Notes under the pieces: generated by a model | What the model was told of the DNA's origin: nothing | Database searches by the model: none | What the model saw: only the letters and a program-made list of their open reading frames with translations | Shown here: one piece after another, positions 21,036-30,845 of the stretch | Numbering within the stretch: position 1 is the first letter of the stretch | How the letters are laid out: every line of letters begins with the position of its first letter | Made by a program: the position numbers and the translations under genes | Assembly: GCF_004298475.1 (NCBI RefSeq) | Contig: NZ_SCRP01000035.1 | Coordinates: forward strand, 1-64,000 | Length of the DNA stretch: 64,000 nt | Direction: 5' to 3' | Source of the DNA: Paraburkholderia sp. | GTDB lineage: Bacteria > Pseudomonadota > Gammaproteobacteria > Burkholderiales > Burkholderiaceae

Positions 21036-23051
21036 ATGATCTCCCCGCTGGAAATGACGCTGTTTCTGCTGCTTGCCTCGGTAGTCGGCGTCGTGCTGTT
21101 CCGTTACCTGAACCTGCCGCCGATGCTCGGCTATCTGAGCGTGGGCATCCTCGTCGGGCCGCGCGCGCTCGGCATCGTGCCGGACATGCACGGCGCGCAG
21201 AACCTCGCCGAGTTCGGCGTCGTGTTCCTGATGTTCTCGATCGGCCTCGAATTTTCGCTGTCCAAGCTGCGCGCGATGCGCTACGCCGTGTTCGGGCTCG
21301 GGCTGTCGCAGGTGCTCGGGACGATCGCCGTCGCGCTCCTGCTCGGGCTCGTGCTGGAGCCGTGGGTGCATATCACCTGGCAGGCGTGCGTCGCGCTGGG
21401 CGGCGCGCTCGCCATGTCGTCGACGGCCATCGTCAGCAAGATGCTCGCCGAGCGGCTCGAAATCGAATCGGCGCACGGCCGCAACATCCTCGGCGTGCTG
21501 CTGTTCCAGGATCTGGCCGTCGTGCCGCTGCTCATCGTGATCGCCGCGTTCGGCGGCGATTCGAAGTCGCTCATGGAGTCGCTCGGGCTCGCCGCGATCA
21601 AGATCGTGCTTGCGCTCGCGCTGTTGCTGATCGTCGGCCAGAAGTTCATGACGCGCTGGTTCAACGTCGTCGCGCGGCGCCGCTCACAGGAACTGTTCGT
21701 GCTGAACGTGCTGCTCGTCACGCTCGGCGCGGCGTTCATCACCGATAAATTCGGCCTCTCGCTCGCGCTCGGCGCCTTTATCGCGGGCATGCTCATCGCC
21801 GAAACGCCGTACCGGCATCAGGTGGAAGAGGACATCAAGCCGTTTCGCGACGTGCTGCTCGGGCTCTTCTTCGTGACCACCGGCATGCTGCTCAATCCGC
21901 ACGTGATCGTGCAGCACCCGCTGCTGGTGGCCGCGTTCCTGATCGGCCCGGTCGTGCTCAAGGCGATCATGATCACGGCGCTCGCGCGGGCCTCCGGCGC
22001 GTCGCCCGGCGTCGCGATGCGCACGGGCCTCGGGCTCGCGCAAGCCGGCGAATTCGGCTTCGTGCTGTTGAACCTCATCCTCGACAAGCATCTCGTCGAT
22101 CCGACGCTGCTCCAGGCGATCCTCGCCTCGATGCTGCTCTCCATGCTCGCCGCGCCGTTCCTGATCCAGAACGCCGATCGCATCGTGCTGCGCCTGTCGT
22201 CGACCGAATGGATGCAGCAGTCGCTGATGATGACGCGCATCGCCACGCAGAGCATCAAGCAAAGCGGCCACGTGATCGTCTGCGGCTACGGGCGCGCCGG
22301 GCAGAACCTCGCGCGCATGCTCGAATACGAAGGGCTTTCGTATGTGGCGCTCGATCTCGACCCGGACCGCGTGACGGCCGCTGCGGCGGCGGGCGAATCG
22401 GTGGTGTTCGGCGACGCGGCGCGGCGCGAGTCGCTTGTCGCAGCCGGTATTCACCGTGCGGCGGCGATAGCGATCACCTACGCAAATACGCAGTCGGCGA
22501 TGCGCGTGCTGCACCACATCCACGAACTGGAGCCGACGCTGCCCACGATCGTGCGCACCGTCGACGACGCCGATCTCGAACGCCTGCTCGCGGCGGGCGC
22601 TACCGAGGTGATTCCGGAGATCGTCGAGGGCAGTCTGATGCTCGCCTCGCACATGCTCGTGCTGATGGGCGTGCCGATGCGCCGCGTCGTGCGGCGCGTG
22701 GAGGAGCTGCGCGACGAACGCTACAGCCTGCTGCGCGGCTATTTCCATGGCACCGACGATGCCGGCGAGGACGGCCACGAGCAGGTGCGGCTACAATCCG
22801 TACCGGTCGATGCGCGCGCCGACGCCGTGGGCCGCACGCTTGACGAACTGGGGCTGTACGACCTCGGCGTCGAGGTGACCGCGATCCGCCGGCATGGCAT
22901 TCGCGGCGTCGAGCCGGATCCGGCGACGAAGCTGCGCGAAAACGACATCATCGTCATTCGCGGCCTGCCCGAGCACCTCGCCAAGGCCGAAGAACGGCTT
23001 TCGCGGCACCGCAAGGCCGGTGCCGGCGCGGCGGGGACGTCGGCGGCCTGA
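21036..23051 (+). CDS. Kef-type monovalent cation/proton antiporter (CPA2)
   Basis: An inner-membrane K+(or Na+)/H+ exchanger of 671 residues. About twelve hydrophobic segments span residues 1-385, including GYLSVGILVGPRALG and GAFIAGMLIAETPYRHQVEEDIKPF. A TrkA-N (RCK) domain with the Rossmann motif VIVCGYGRAGQNLARML lies at about 410-530. A TrkA-C domain (about 580-655) ends in ENDIIVIRGLPEHLAKAEERL. The architecture matches YbaL/KefB. Glutathione gating cannot be confirmed from sequence. apt follows 93 bp downstream. Confidence 0.92.
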   Translation: MISPLEMTLFLLLASVVGVVLFRYLNLPPMLGYLSVGILVGPRALGIVPDMHGAQNLAEFGVVFLMFSIGLEFSLSKLRAMRYAVFGLGLSQVLGTIAVALLLGLVLEPWVHITWQACVALGGALAMSSTAIVSKMLAERLEIESAHGRNILGVLLFQDLAVVPLLIVIAAFGGDSKSLMESLGLAAIKIVLALALLLIVGQKFMTRWFNVVARRRSQELFVLNVLLVTLGAAFITDKFGLSLALGAFIAGMLIAETPYRHQVEEDIKPFRDVLLGLFFVTTGMLLNPHVIVQHPLLVAAFLIGPVVLKAIMITALARASGASPGVAMRTGLGLAQAGEFGFVLLNLILDKHLVDPTLLQAILASMLLSMLAAPFLIQNADRIVLRLSSTEWMQQSLMMTRIATQSIKQSGHVIVCGYGRAGQNLARMLEYEGLSYVALDLDPDRVTAAAAAGESVVFGDAARRESLVAAGIHRAAAIAITYANTQSAMRVLHHIHELEPTLPTIVRTVDDADLERLLAAGATEVIPEIVEGSLMLASHMLVLMGVPMRRVVRRVEELRDERYSLLRGYFHGTDDAGEDGHEQVRLQSVPVDARADAVGRTLDELGLYDLGVEVTAIRRHGIRGVEPDPATKLRENDIIVIRGLPEHLAKAEERLSRHRKAGAGAAGTSAA

Positions 23052-23144
23052 ATGCGGCTGCAAGAGCGTGTGTGCATCAGCGCCCCAAACCCGAATCCAG
23101 AATATTGCTGCTATTAGCACTGACATTAATTACCCGGAGAAATC

Positions 23145-23711
23145 ATGTCTAACGCACCTGCGAACGCGCCGGCCGAACCTGCGCAGTTGGTGAAGAACCT
23201 GATCCGCACGGTGCCCGACTGGCCTCAGCCGGGTGTGCAGTTTCGCGACATCACGCCGCTCATCGGCGACGCGAAAGGCCTGCGGATCCTGATCGACCTG
23301 TTCGTGGAGCGCTATGTCGACGCGAAGCTCGACTACGTCGCGGGCCTCGACGCGCGCGGCTTCATCATCGGGCCGATCGTTGCGTATGAACTGAACGTGG
23401 GCTTCATTCCGATCCGCAAGATCGGCAAGCTGCCGTACACGACCGTTGCCGAGACCTACAAGCTCGAATACGGCGAATCGACCGTCGAGATTCACGACGA
23501 CGCCTGCCGCAAGGGCGACCGTGTCGTGATCGTCGACGACCTGATCGCGACGGGCGGCACGATGCTCGCGGGCAAGCTGCTGCTGGAGCGGATCGGCGCG
23601 ACGGTCGTCGAAGGCGCGGCGATCATCGACCTGCCCGACCTCGGCGGCTCGAAGCTGCTGACCGATGCCGGCCTGCCGCTTTTCACCATCACGTCCTTCG
23701 GCGGACACTGA
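23145..23711 (+). CDS. apt: Adenine phosphoribosyltransferase
   Basis: Salvages adenine with PRPP to AMP. The 188-residue protein has the [15 protein letters not shown] segment, flexible-loop region and the PRPP-binding motif [15 protein letters not shown]. The N-terminus carries a short Ala/Pro extension. A CCCGGAGAAATC ribosome-binding region precedes the start. The LysE-family gene follows after only 4 bp. Confidence 0.96.
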   Translation: MSNAPANAPAEPAQLVKNLIRTVPDWPQPGVQFRDITPLIGDAKGLRILIDLFVERYVDAKLDYVAGLDARGFIIGPIVAYELNVGFIPIRKIGKLPYTTVAETYKLEYGESTVEIHDDACRKGDRVVIVDDLIATGGTMLAGKLLLERIGATVVEGAAIIDLPDLGGSKLLTDAGLPLFTITSFGGH

Positions 23712-23715
23712 TCCC

Positions 23716-24330
23716 ATGCCCAATTTCGCGCTGTTTCTCGCGACGTCGATCGCCATCACCTTCGCGCCCGGCCCGGACAACCTCCAGGTGCTCGCACGCG
23801 GCATCTCGCAGGGCCGTGCGGCGGGTCTCGTCGCGGCGCTCGGCTTCGCGGCCGGCGTGACGTTCCACACGACGCTCGCCGCGCTCGGCATCGCCGCGCT
23901 GCTGCGTTCGTCGCCGCTCGCGTTCCAGATCCTCAAGCTCGCGGGCGCCGCGTACCTCGTCTGGATCGGCGTGAAGGCGCTCAGGAGCCAGGGGCTTGCC
24001 GCCGCGGGCGACCGCCCGCGTCAGCCGCTCTCGACGATCTTCCGCCAGAGCGTGCTCGGCAACATGATGAACCCGAAGGTCACGCTGTTTTTCGTCGTGT
24101 TCCTGCCGCAGTTCGTCGATGCGCACGGCGCGCAGAGCGTGACGCTGCAGATGCTCGAACTCGGCGTTGCCTTCATGCTGCAGACCGTCGTCGCGTTCTC
24201 GGTCATCGGCCTGTGCGCGGGAACCATCGGCGGCTGGCTCAAGCGCCGGCCGCGCGCGAGCGTGTGGCTCGACCGGCTCGCCGGTCTCACGTTCATCGGA
24301 CTCGGACTTCGTGTCGCGCTGCGCGACTGA
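23716..24330 (+). CDS. LysE/RhtB-family amino-acid exporter
   Basis: A 204-residue inner-membrane permease with about six hydrophobic segments. The N-terminal FAPGPDNLQVLARGISQGRAAGLVAALGFAAG is the family signature, and NMMNPKVTLFFVVFLPQFV follows in the middle. Members export amino acids such as lysine, threonine or homoserine lactone; the substrate is not readable. The start at 23716 lies just after the apt stop. Confidence 0.93.
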   Translation: MPNFALFLATSIAITFAPGPDNLQVLARGISQGRAAGLVAALGFAAGVTFHTTLAALGIAALLRSSPLAFQILKLAGAAYLVWIGVKALRSQGLAAAGDRPRQPLSTIFRQSVLGNMMNPKVTLFFVVFLPQFVDAHGAQSVTLQMLELGVAFMLQTVVAFSVIGLCAGTIGGWLKRRPRASVWLDRLAGLTFIGLGLRVALRD

Positions 24331-24354
24331 TCCGCTCCGCTGGAGCTTCTCACG

Positions 24355-25236
24355 ATGACCTTGCCTTGCATTAGCGCCGCGCGCCGTTTCGACGTGAGCG
24401 CCCATCTGCCGTTCCGGATCGGCGCCGAGCGCGTCGGCTGGGTTCGCCGGGCCGACGCCGCGCTGCTCGCGCGCTGGCCCGACGTGTTCGTTGTGGACGG
24501 CGCACGCGTGGCGATGTCGCCGACGCTCGACAACCTGACTTCACGCAGCGCGGCGCTCGGCGCCGTGATCGGCGCGCTTGCGGCAGACGGTCGCATCCCG
24601 GGCTGGCGCGACGAAACCTACGCGATCCGCAACGCCTTCGATGCGCCGCCGCTCGCGTACATCGAACGCGCCGCGTCGCGCTTTTTCGGGACGATGACCT
24701 GGGCGGTGCATCTGAACGGCGTCGTAGAATACGCGGGTTCGCCTTCCCCCGGCGCGCCGCAGCTCTGGATCGCGCGCCGCAGCGCGACCAAGGCCACCGA
24801 CCCCGGCATGCTCGACAACGTCGTCGCGGGCGGCATCGGCTGGGGCTTCGGCATCGAGGCCACGATCGTCAAGGAATGCTGGGAAGAGGCGGGCATCGCG
24901 GCCGACCTCGCGCAGCGCGCCCGCGCGGGCCGCACCGTGCACGTGCTGCAATCGCTGCCGGAAGGCACGCAGGCCGAGCAGGTCTTCGTCTACGATCTCG
25001 CGCTGCCCGAGGATTTCGTTCCGCACAATCAGGACGGTGAAGTCGGCGAGCACCGGCTGGCGCGCATCGACGAGGCCGCGTGCTGGATCGAAGAGGGCGC
25101 GATGACCGTGGATGCGAGTCTCGCGACGCTCGACTGCCTGCTGCGCCGCAACTGGATCGACGAAGACGCGTGCGAAGGCATCGCCGCGATCTTCGAGCCG
25201 CCGCCTCTGTCGCAGTCACGGTCGCAGTTACTGTAA
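24355..25236 (+). CDS. Nudix hydrolase with DUF4743-type N-terminal region
   Basis: A 293-residue protein: an N-terminal region of about 120 residues like DUF4743, then a Nudix fold of the thiamine-pyrophosphate-related (Tnr3-like) type. The Nudix box is recognisable as GGIGWGFGIEATIVKECWEEAGI; the KECWEEAGI half that holds the metal-binding glutamates is intact, while the first half is spaced differently from the canonical GX5EX7RE pattern. The substrate is unknown; members related to Tnr3 act on oxidised thiamine diphosphates. The gene is 24 bp after lysE. Confidence 0.85.
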   Translation: MTLPCISAARRFDVSAHLPFRIGAERVGWVRRADAALLARWPDVFVVDGARVAMSPTLDNLTSRSAALGAVIGALAADGRIPGWRDETYAIRNAFDAPPLAYIERAASRFFGTMTWAVHLNGVVEYAGSPSPGAPQLWIARRSATKATDPGMLDNVVAGGIGWGFGIEATIVKECWEEAGIAADLAQRARAGRTVHVLQSLPEGTQAEQVFVYDLALPEDFVPHNQDGEVGEHRLARIDEAACWIEEGAMTVDASLATLDCLLRRNWIDEDACEGIAAIFEPPPLSQSRSQLL

Positions 25237-25282
25237 AAGGGGCGCGGCAATTTCCCTGCAATACGAAGGAGTTACGAGGGTC

Positions 25283-26152
25283 ATGTCGACCGATCACAGC
25301 TTTATTCTCAAACTGTCGTGCGCCGACCGGCCGGGCATCGTGCATGCCGTGTCGGGTTTTCTGTTCGAGCGCGGCGGCAATATTCTCGATTCGGCGCAGT
25401 TCGGCGACAGCCACACGGGTGAGTTCTTCATGCGCGTCCACTTCCAGCAGGTGGGCGGCGATGCGGGCCTCGAAGGGCTGCGCGCGTCATTCGCGCCGCT
25501 CGCGCAGGAATTCTGCATGCGCTGGGAACTGCACGACGCGAACGTGAAGCCGCGCGTCGTCATCATGGTTTCGAAGATCGGCCACTGCCTGAACGATCTG
25601 CTGTTCCGCTACCGCACGGGCCAGCTGCCGATCGAGATCCCGGCGATCATCTCGAACCACAAGGAGTTCTACCAGCTCGCCGCCAGCTACAACATTCCGT
25701 TCCATCATTTCCCGCTGCTCGGCGGCACGCAGGAGGCGAAGGCCGCGCAGGAAGCGCGCGTGCTGGAGGTGGTGGAAAGCGAGCGCGCCGATCTCGTGGT
25801 GCTCGCGCGCTACATGCAGATCCTCTCGCCGCAACTGTGCGACGCGCTCGCAGGCCGCGCGATCAACATTCACCACTCGTTCCTGCCGAGCTTCAAGGGC
25901 GCGAAGCCGTACTACCAGGCATTCGACCGCGGCGTGAAGCTGATCGGCGCGACCGCGCACTACGTGACGACGCACCTCGACGAAGGTCCGATCATCGAGC
26001 AGGAAGTGGAGCGCGTCGACCACAGCATGACGCCGGATCAGTTGACGGCGATTGGCCGCGACGTCGAGTGCGTGACGCTCGCGCGCGCCGTGAAGTGGCA
26101 CGTCGAACATCGCATCGTGCTCAACGGCAGCAAGACGGTGGTGTTCCGCTAG
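25283..26152 (+). CDS. purU: Formyltetrahydrofolate deformylase
   Basis: Hydrolyses 10-formyl-tetrahydrofolate to formate and THF, balancing the one-carbon pool. The 289 residues comprise an N-terminal ACT domain (SFILKLSCADRPGIVHAVSGFL, about 6-85) and a formyltransferase-like domain with INIHHSFLPSFKGAKPYYQAF and the catalytic aspartate in THLDEGPIIEQ. The start at 25283 has a GGAG-type site upstream and gives the ACT start; the frame extends upstream into the Nudix gene and is not used. Confidence 0.96.
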   Translation: MSTDHSFILKLSCADRPGIVHAVSGFLFERGGNILDSAQFGDSHTGEFFMRVHFQQVGGDAGLEGLRASFAPLAQEFCMRWELHDANVKPRVVIMVSKIGHCLNDLLFRYRTGQLPIEIPAIISNHKEFYQLAASYNIPFHHFPLLGGTQEAKAAQEARVLEVVESERADLVVLARYMQILSPQLCDALAGRAINIHHSFLPSFKGAKPYYQAFDRGVKLIGATAHYVTTHLDEGPIIEQEVERVDHSMTPDQLTAIGRDVECVTLARAVKWHVEHRIVLNGSKTVVFR

Positions 26153-26168
26153 GCTTCAGTGCGCTGTG

Positions 26169-26266
26169 CGCCCGGAAAAACCGGGCGTAAATCATTGGGC
26201 GCAAACTCGCGGGCGTAAAAGAACAGGCGTAAAAAAACCGGCTGTCCGCGAGGGCGCCGGTTTTTT
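26169..26266. terminator. Bidirectional terminator purU / AI-2E permease
   Basis: Two hairpins lie between the convergent genes. CGCCCGG-AAAAA-CCGGGCG spans about 26169-26187. AAAAACCGGC/GCCGG followed by six T spans 26233-26266. The second has A and T tracts on both sides, so it can stop transcription from either direction. Confidence 0.8.
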
Positions 26267-26279
26267 GTTGCGGCCGCAT

Positions 26280-27365
26280 TCAAACGAGCCGCAGATAAAT
26301 CAGTTCCCGCTTGATATAGGCGTAGAAAATGGGCGCGGCCACGACGCCCTGGAGGCCGAACGCGGCCTCCATCACGAGCATGGCGACGAGCAGCTCCCAT
26401 GCGCGCGCCTCGATCTGGCCGCCGACGATGCGCGCGTTCAGGAAGTATTCGAGCTTGTGGATCACGATCAGGAACACGAGCGCGGAGATCGCGGCGGGCA
26501 GGCTCACCGTGAGCGCGATGGCGGCGATCAGCGTGTTCGAGATCAGATTGCCGATCACGGGCAGGAGGCCAACCACGAACGTCACCACGACGAGCGTCTT
26601 CGCCAGCGGCAGCCGCGAGTGAAAGATCGGCAGGACGAGCAGCAGGAGGAGGGCCGTGAACACCGTGTTGATGGCTGAAATCTTCACCTGGGCGAAGACG
26701 ATGCGGCGAAACGCGTCGGCGAAGCGCGCGACGCGCGTGACGAACGCGGTGGAAAGCGGCAGGCGCTGCGTGTTCTTCTGCGCGCTGATGGCGACGATCG
26801 CGCCGATGATCATGCCGATCAGAATGTGCCCGAAAATGCGCGCGGCATTCTTGCCGCCCTGGCCCAGCTGGTTGGCATGCTCGTGCATGAGCGCGACGGC
26901 CCTGACCTTCAACTGGTCGACGTCCACCGGCAGGTAGGCCGCGACGGCTTCCGGAATGCGGCCGCGCGCCTGGTCGACGAAGGACATCATCTGGGTCATG
27001 ACCTGCTGGACGCTCGGCACGTCGTGCTCGAAGTGCTCGATGACGCCGACGATGAGCCCCGTCAAGGTGCCGACGATCACGATCGAGACGAGCACCACCG
27101 ACGCCCAGCGCGCGCGCTGGCTCGACATGCGCCGCTCGATGAACGGCGCGATGGTGTGAACCAGCTGGTAGACGAGCATGCCCGCGAGGAGCGCGCCGAG
27201 CAGTCTCAGGTAGAGCACGGTCCACAAGCCGCCGATTGCAACGATGTAGCTGCCGATTTCGACGGCCGAGAGATTCGGCAGGCTCATGTCGCTCGTCAGC
27301 CGGACCGGCCGCGGCCTGAGGTCGCGCACCTGTTTTTCGTCTGTCGCTTCGCTGCGCTTGACCAT
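26280..27365 (-). CDS. AI-2E family transporter (permease PerM/TqsA type)
   Basis: A 361-residue membrane protein with about seven or eight hydrophobic segments and a central soluble stretch (about 105-180), as in the AI-2E/PerM family. The typical C-terminal motifs LPVIGNLISNTLIAAIAL and IVGGQIEARAWELLVAMLVMEAAFGLQGVVAAPIFYAYIKREL are present. Members export autoinducer-2 or exchange ions; the substrate is not readable. An Arg/Lys-rich N-terminus precedes the first helix. Confidence 0.9.
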   Translation of the reverse strand: MVKRSEATDEKQVRDLRPRPVRLTSDMSLPNLSAVEIGSYIVAIGGLWTVLYLRLLGALLAGMLVYQLVHTIAPFIERRMSSQRARWASVVLVSIVIVGTLTGLIVGVIEHFEHDVPSVQQVMTQMMSFVDQARGRIPEAVAAYLPVDVDQLKVRAVALMHEHANQLGQGGKNAARIFGHILIGMIIGAIVAISAQKNTQRLPLSTAFVTRVARFADAFRRIVFAQVKISAINTVFTALLLLLVLPIFHSRLPLAKTLVVVTFVVGLLPVIGNLISNTLIAAIALTVSLPAAISALVFLIVIHKLEYFLNARIVGGQIEARAWELLVAMLVMEAAFGLQGVVAAPIFYAYIKRELIYLRLV

Positions 27366-27473
27366 GATCCGAGTATCCCGTTTCCAGATCGGCAGGAACG
27401 CTAAATTCCCCTGATTCGCTGCCTTGTTGTTGGTGCCCGCACGCGTTGCCGCGTGTTCCCCCGGGCAGCTGCC

Positions 27474-30413
27474 CTATTTCCCCGCCGATGTTGCCAGCGC
27501 ATCGGTCTGCCGTTTGAGCAGAGGCGCGAGGTACCGTCCGGTGAAGCTCGCCTTCGATTTTACGACCTGCTCGGGCGTGCCCTGTGCGACGATCTGGCCG
27601 CCGCCCGCGCCGCCTTCGGGGCCCATGTCCACGATCCAGTCGGCGGTTTTGATGACGTCAAGATTATGCTCGATGATGACCACCGTGTTGCCCTGGTCGC
27701 GGAGCCGGTGAATCACTTCCAGCAAGAGCGCGATGTCGTGGAAATGCAGGCCCGTGGTCGGCTCGTCGAGTATATACAGCGTGCGGCCGGTGTCACGCTT
27801 GGATAGCTCGAGCGAGAGCTTCACGCGCTGCGCTTCGCCGCCCGAAAGCGTCGTGGCCGACTGGCCGAGCCGGATATAGCCGAGACCGACGTCGAGCAGC
27901 GTCTTCAGCTTGCGCGCCACGACCGGCACGGCCTTGAAGAATCCGTAGGCCTGCTCGACGGTCATGTCGAGCACCTCGCTGATGTTTTTGCCCTTGTACT
28001 GCACTTCGAGCGTTTCGCGGTTGTAGCGCTTGCCGTGGCAGACGTCGCACGGGACGTACACGTCCGGCAGAAAGTGCATTTCCACCTTGAGGACGCCGTC
28101 GCCCTGGCAGGTTTCGCAGCGTCCGCCCTTCACGTTGAACGAGAAGCGTCCCGGATCGTACCCGCGCTCCTTGGCCGCGGGCACGCCCGCGAACAGCTCG
28201 CGGATCGGCGTGAAGAGGCCCGTGTAGGTGGCCGGATTCGAGCGCGGCGTGCGGCCGATGGGCGACTGGTCGACGTTGATGACCTTGTCGAAGTGCTCCA
28301 TGCCCTCGATCGCCTCGAACGGCGCCGGTTGCGCCGACGAGCCGTACAGATGCTGCGCGACCGCGTGATAGAGCGTGTCGTTGATGAGCGTGGATTTGCC
28401 CGAGCCCGAGACGCCCGTGACGCAGGTGAGCAGGCCGACGGGCAAATCGAGCGTCACGCGCTTGAGGTTGTTGCCGTGCGCTTCCACGATGCGCAGGCGG
28501 CGCTCGTCGGGCTCCTTGCGCTCGTCCGGGAATTCGATGCGGCGCGCGCCCGAGAGGTACTGGCCGGTCATCGACGCCGGGTCGCTCTCCACTTCCTCCG
28601 GCGTACCCTGGGCGATCACCATGCCGCCGTGCTCGCCCGCGCCCGGGCCCATGTCGACGACATAGTCGGCCATGCGGATCATGTCCTCGTCGTGCTCGAC
28701 GACGATCACGGAATTGCCGAGGTCGCGCAGGTGCTTGAGGGTGGCGATCAGGCGGTCGTTGTCGCGCTGATGCAGCCCGATGGACGGCTCGTCGAGCACG
28801 TACATCACGCCGGTGAGGCCCGAGCCGATCTGCGAAGCGAGGCGGATGCGCTGCGCTTCGCCGCCCGAGAGCGTTTCCGCGCTGCGATCGAGCGAGAGAT
28901 AGTCGAGGCCCACGTTGTTCAGGAACATCAGGCGCGCGACGATTTCCTTCACGACCTTGTCGGCGATTTCGCGCTTTGCGCCTTCGAGCCGCAGCGTCTG
29001 GAAGTAGCCGAGCGTCTCGCGCAGCGGCCAGCTGCTCACCTCGTAGATGCCGCGCGCGTCGCCGGCCGCGCCCGCGCTTGAGTCCGCGCTTGAGTCCGCA
29101 TTTGAACCCGCATTTGAGCCGATCCGCACGAAACGCGCTTCGCGGCGCAGCCGCGTGCCTTCGCAGTGCGGGCAGGCCTGGTTGTTCTGGTACTTCGAGA
29201 GTTCTTCGCGCACGGCGACCGAATCGGTTTCGCGGTAGCGGCGTTCGAGGTTCGGGATGATCCCTTCGAATACGTGCGCGCGCACCGAAGTGCGGCCGCG
29301 CTCGTTGATGTACGAGAACGGAATCTCTTCCTTGCCCGAGCCGTAGAGCAGGATCTTGCGCACGTTCTCGGGCAGATCCTCGACAGCGGTGTCGATGTCG
29401 AAGTCGTAGAACGCCGCGAGGCTCTGCAGCATCTGGAAGTAGAACTGGTTGCGCCGGTCCCAGCCCTTCACCGCGCCCGCCGCGAGCGACAGCGACGGAT
29501 GCGCGACCACGCGCTTCGGATCGAAGAACGTGATCTGGCCGAGGCCGTCGCATTCCGGGCACGCGCCCATCGGGTTGTTGAACGAGAAAAGACGCGGTTC
29601 CAGTTCGGGAATCGAGTACGAGCAGATCGGGCACGCGAACTTCGAGCTGAAGAGGTGCTGCTTGCCCGTGTCCATTTCGAGTGCGATGGCGCGGCCTTCG
29701 GCGAGGCGCAGCGCCGTCTCGAACGATTCGGCAAGGCGCTGCTTCGTGTCGGCGCGCACCTTGAGCCGGTCCACGACCACGTCGATGCTGTGCCGCTCGC
29801 TCTTCTTGAGCTTCGGCAGCGATTCGACTTCGTAGATCTTCGCCTCGCCCTCGTTGGCCGTGCCGCCGCCCGAGCGCACGCGAAACCGCACGAAGCCCTG
29901 GGCCTGCATGTCGTCGAAGAGTTCGGTGTGCTCGCCCTTGCGGTCGGCGACCACGGGCGCGAGGATCATCAGCCTGGTGTCTTCGGGCAGTGCGAGCGCG
30001 GCGTCCACCATCTGCGAAACGCTTTGGGCTTCGAGCGCGATTTCGTGGTCGGGGCAGTAGGGCGTTCCGACGCGCGCGAACAAAAGACGCAGGTAATCGT
30101 GGATTTCCGTGACGGTGCCGACCGTCGAGCGCGGATTGTGCGACGTCGCTTTCTGCTCGATGGAAATAGCCGGTGACAGACCCTCGATCAGATCGACGTC
30201 CGGCTTTTCCATGAGCTGCAGAAACTGGCGCGCGTAGGCCGAGAGGCTTTCCACATAACGCCGCTGGCCCTCCGCGTAAAGCGTGTCGAACGCGAGCGAC
30301 GATTTGCCCGAACCCGAGAGCCCGGTGATGACAACGAGCTGGTGGCGCGGCAGGTCCAGATTGACGTTCTTCAGGTTGTGGGTTCGGGCCCCACGGATAC
30401 GGATTTGTTCCAT
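27474..30413 (-). CDS. uvrA: Excinuclease ABC subunit A
   Basis: DNA damage sensor of nucleotide excision repair. The 979-residue product is longer than the usual ~940-950. It has two ABC modules: Walker [14 protein letters not shown] (about 31-43) and [13 protein letters not shown] (about 655-667), with [16 protein letters not shown] and [16 protein letters not shown] signatures. Zinc fingers [13 protein letters not shown]...CPECDGLG and [16 protein letters not shown]...[10 protein letters not shown] are intact. An insert near residue 445, [20 protein letters not shown], is encoded by 12-bp repeats and explains the added length. Confidence 0.97.
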   Translation of the reverse strand: MEQIRIRGARTHNLKNVNLDLPRHQLVVITGLSGSGKSSLAFDTLYAEGQRRYVESLSAYARQFLQLMEKPDVDLIEGLSPAISIEQKATSHNPRSTVGTVTEIHDYLRLLFARVGTPYCPDHEIALEAQSVSQMVDAALALPEDTRLMILAPVVADRKGEHTELFDDMQAQGFVRFRVRSGGGTANEGEAKIYEVESLPKLKKSERHSIDVVVDRLKVRADTKQRLAESFETALRLAEGRAIALEMDTGKQHLFSSKFACPICSYSIPELEPRLFSFNNPMGACPECDGLGQITFFDPKRVVAHPSLSLAAGAVKGWDRRNQFYFQMLQSLAAFYDFDIDTAVEDLPENVRKILLYGSGKEEIPFSYINERGRTSVRAHVFEGIIPNLERRYRETDSVAVREELSKYQNNQACPHCEGTRLRREARFVRIGSNAGSNADSSADSSAGAAGDARGIYEVSSWPLRETLGYFQTLRLEGAKREIADKVVKEIVARLMFLNNVGLDYLSLDRSAETLSGGEAQRIRLASQIGSGLTGVMYVLDEPSIGLHQRDNDRLIATLKHLRDLGNSVIVVEHDEDMIRMADYVVDMGPGAGEHGGMVIAQGTPEEVESDPASMTGQYLSGARRIEFPDERKEPDERRLRIVEAHGNNLKRVTLDLPVGLLTCVTGVSGSGKSTLINDTLYHAVAQHLYGSSAQPAPFEAIEGMEHFDKVINVDQSPIGRTPRSNPATYTGLFTPIRELFAGVPAAKERGYDPGRFSFNVKGGRCETCQGDGVLKVEMHFLPDVYVPCDVCHGKRYNRETLEVQYKGKNISEVLDMTVEQAYGFFKAVPVVARKLKTLLDVGLGYIRLGQSATTLSGGEAQRVKLSLELSKRDTGRTLYILDEPTTGLHFHDIALLLEVIHRLRDQGNTVVIIEHNLDVIKTADWIVDMGPEGGAGGGQIVAQGTPEQVVKSKASFTGRYLAPLLKRQTDALATSAGK
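29073..29120. repeat. 12-bp in-frame tandem repeat inside uvrA
   Basis: Four units of CCGC(G/A)(C/T)TTGA(G/A)(T/C), at 29073, 29085, 29097 and 29109. They encode [16 protein letters not shown] on the minus strand, a hydrophilic linker in the first ABC half of UvrA. Unit length is a multiple of three, so copy changes keep the frame. Confidence 0.85.
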
Positions 30414-30845
30414 GAACCTGCAGCAGAAGGGAAGGCTAAACCTGCTACTATAACGACTTTTCCAGACCGCCGTTACGGCTTGCTGACGGTCTTTAAAGGC
30501 TCTTGAAAGGTAATGCCGCGGGTGCGGTTACCGGTACTGCAATGAGCACTGCGACGAGCATTGCAATGAGCGCTGCGGTCACTGCTTTGGTCAAACCAGG
30601 CGGGCCGTTGTTCCTGCATCGCAGATGGGGCGTTCGCGTGCTGTTGCAAGACGGCGCCGGAAGTACCGGAGGAACCAGATGCGGCACAGGCGCGGCACAA
30701 GCGCGGCACAAGCGCACGTTGCGCCGCGCGAGGATGCCGGAGCCGCAGGGGTGTCAAGCCGGGAGCCATTACGGCACTAACGAAGTCCGCGCTCGCCTGC
30801 TTCCATTTCCGCGGGCAGCGGCAGCCTAATCAAACCACCTTTCCG
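30414..30845. other. Divergent intergenic region uvrA / MFS with short tandem repeats
   Basis: About 430 bases. On the minus strand a TATAGT (30452-30447) may be the uvrA -10; no LexA box of the CTG-N10-CAG type stands out. From 30536 to 30583 there are four 12-bp units related to ACTGCAATGAGC. Near 30684-30716 there are three 11-bp units of GCGGCACAAGC. A plus-strand open frame (30503-30829) covers the repeats but has no protein-like character. Confidence 0.5.

Noticed and set aside
30421-30480. LexA box upstream of uvrA
   Set aside because: No CTG-N10-CAG or CTGTATA-like palindrome found; only a possible -10.
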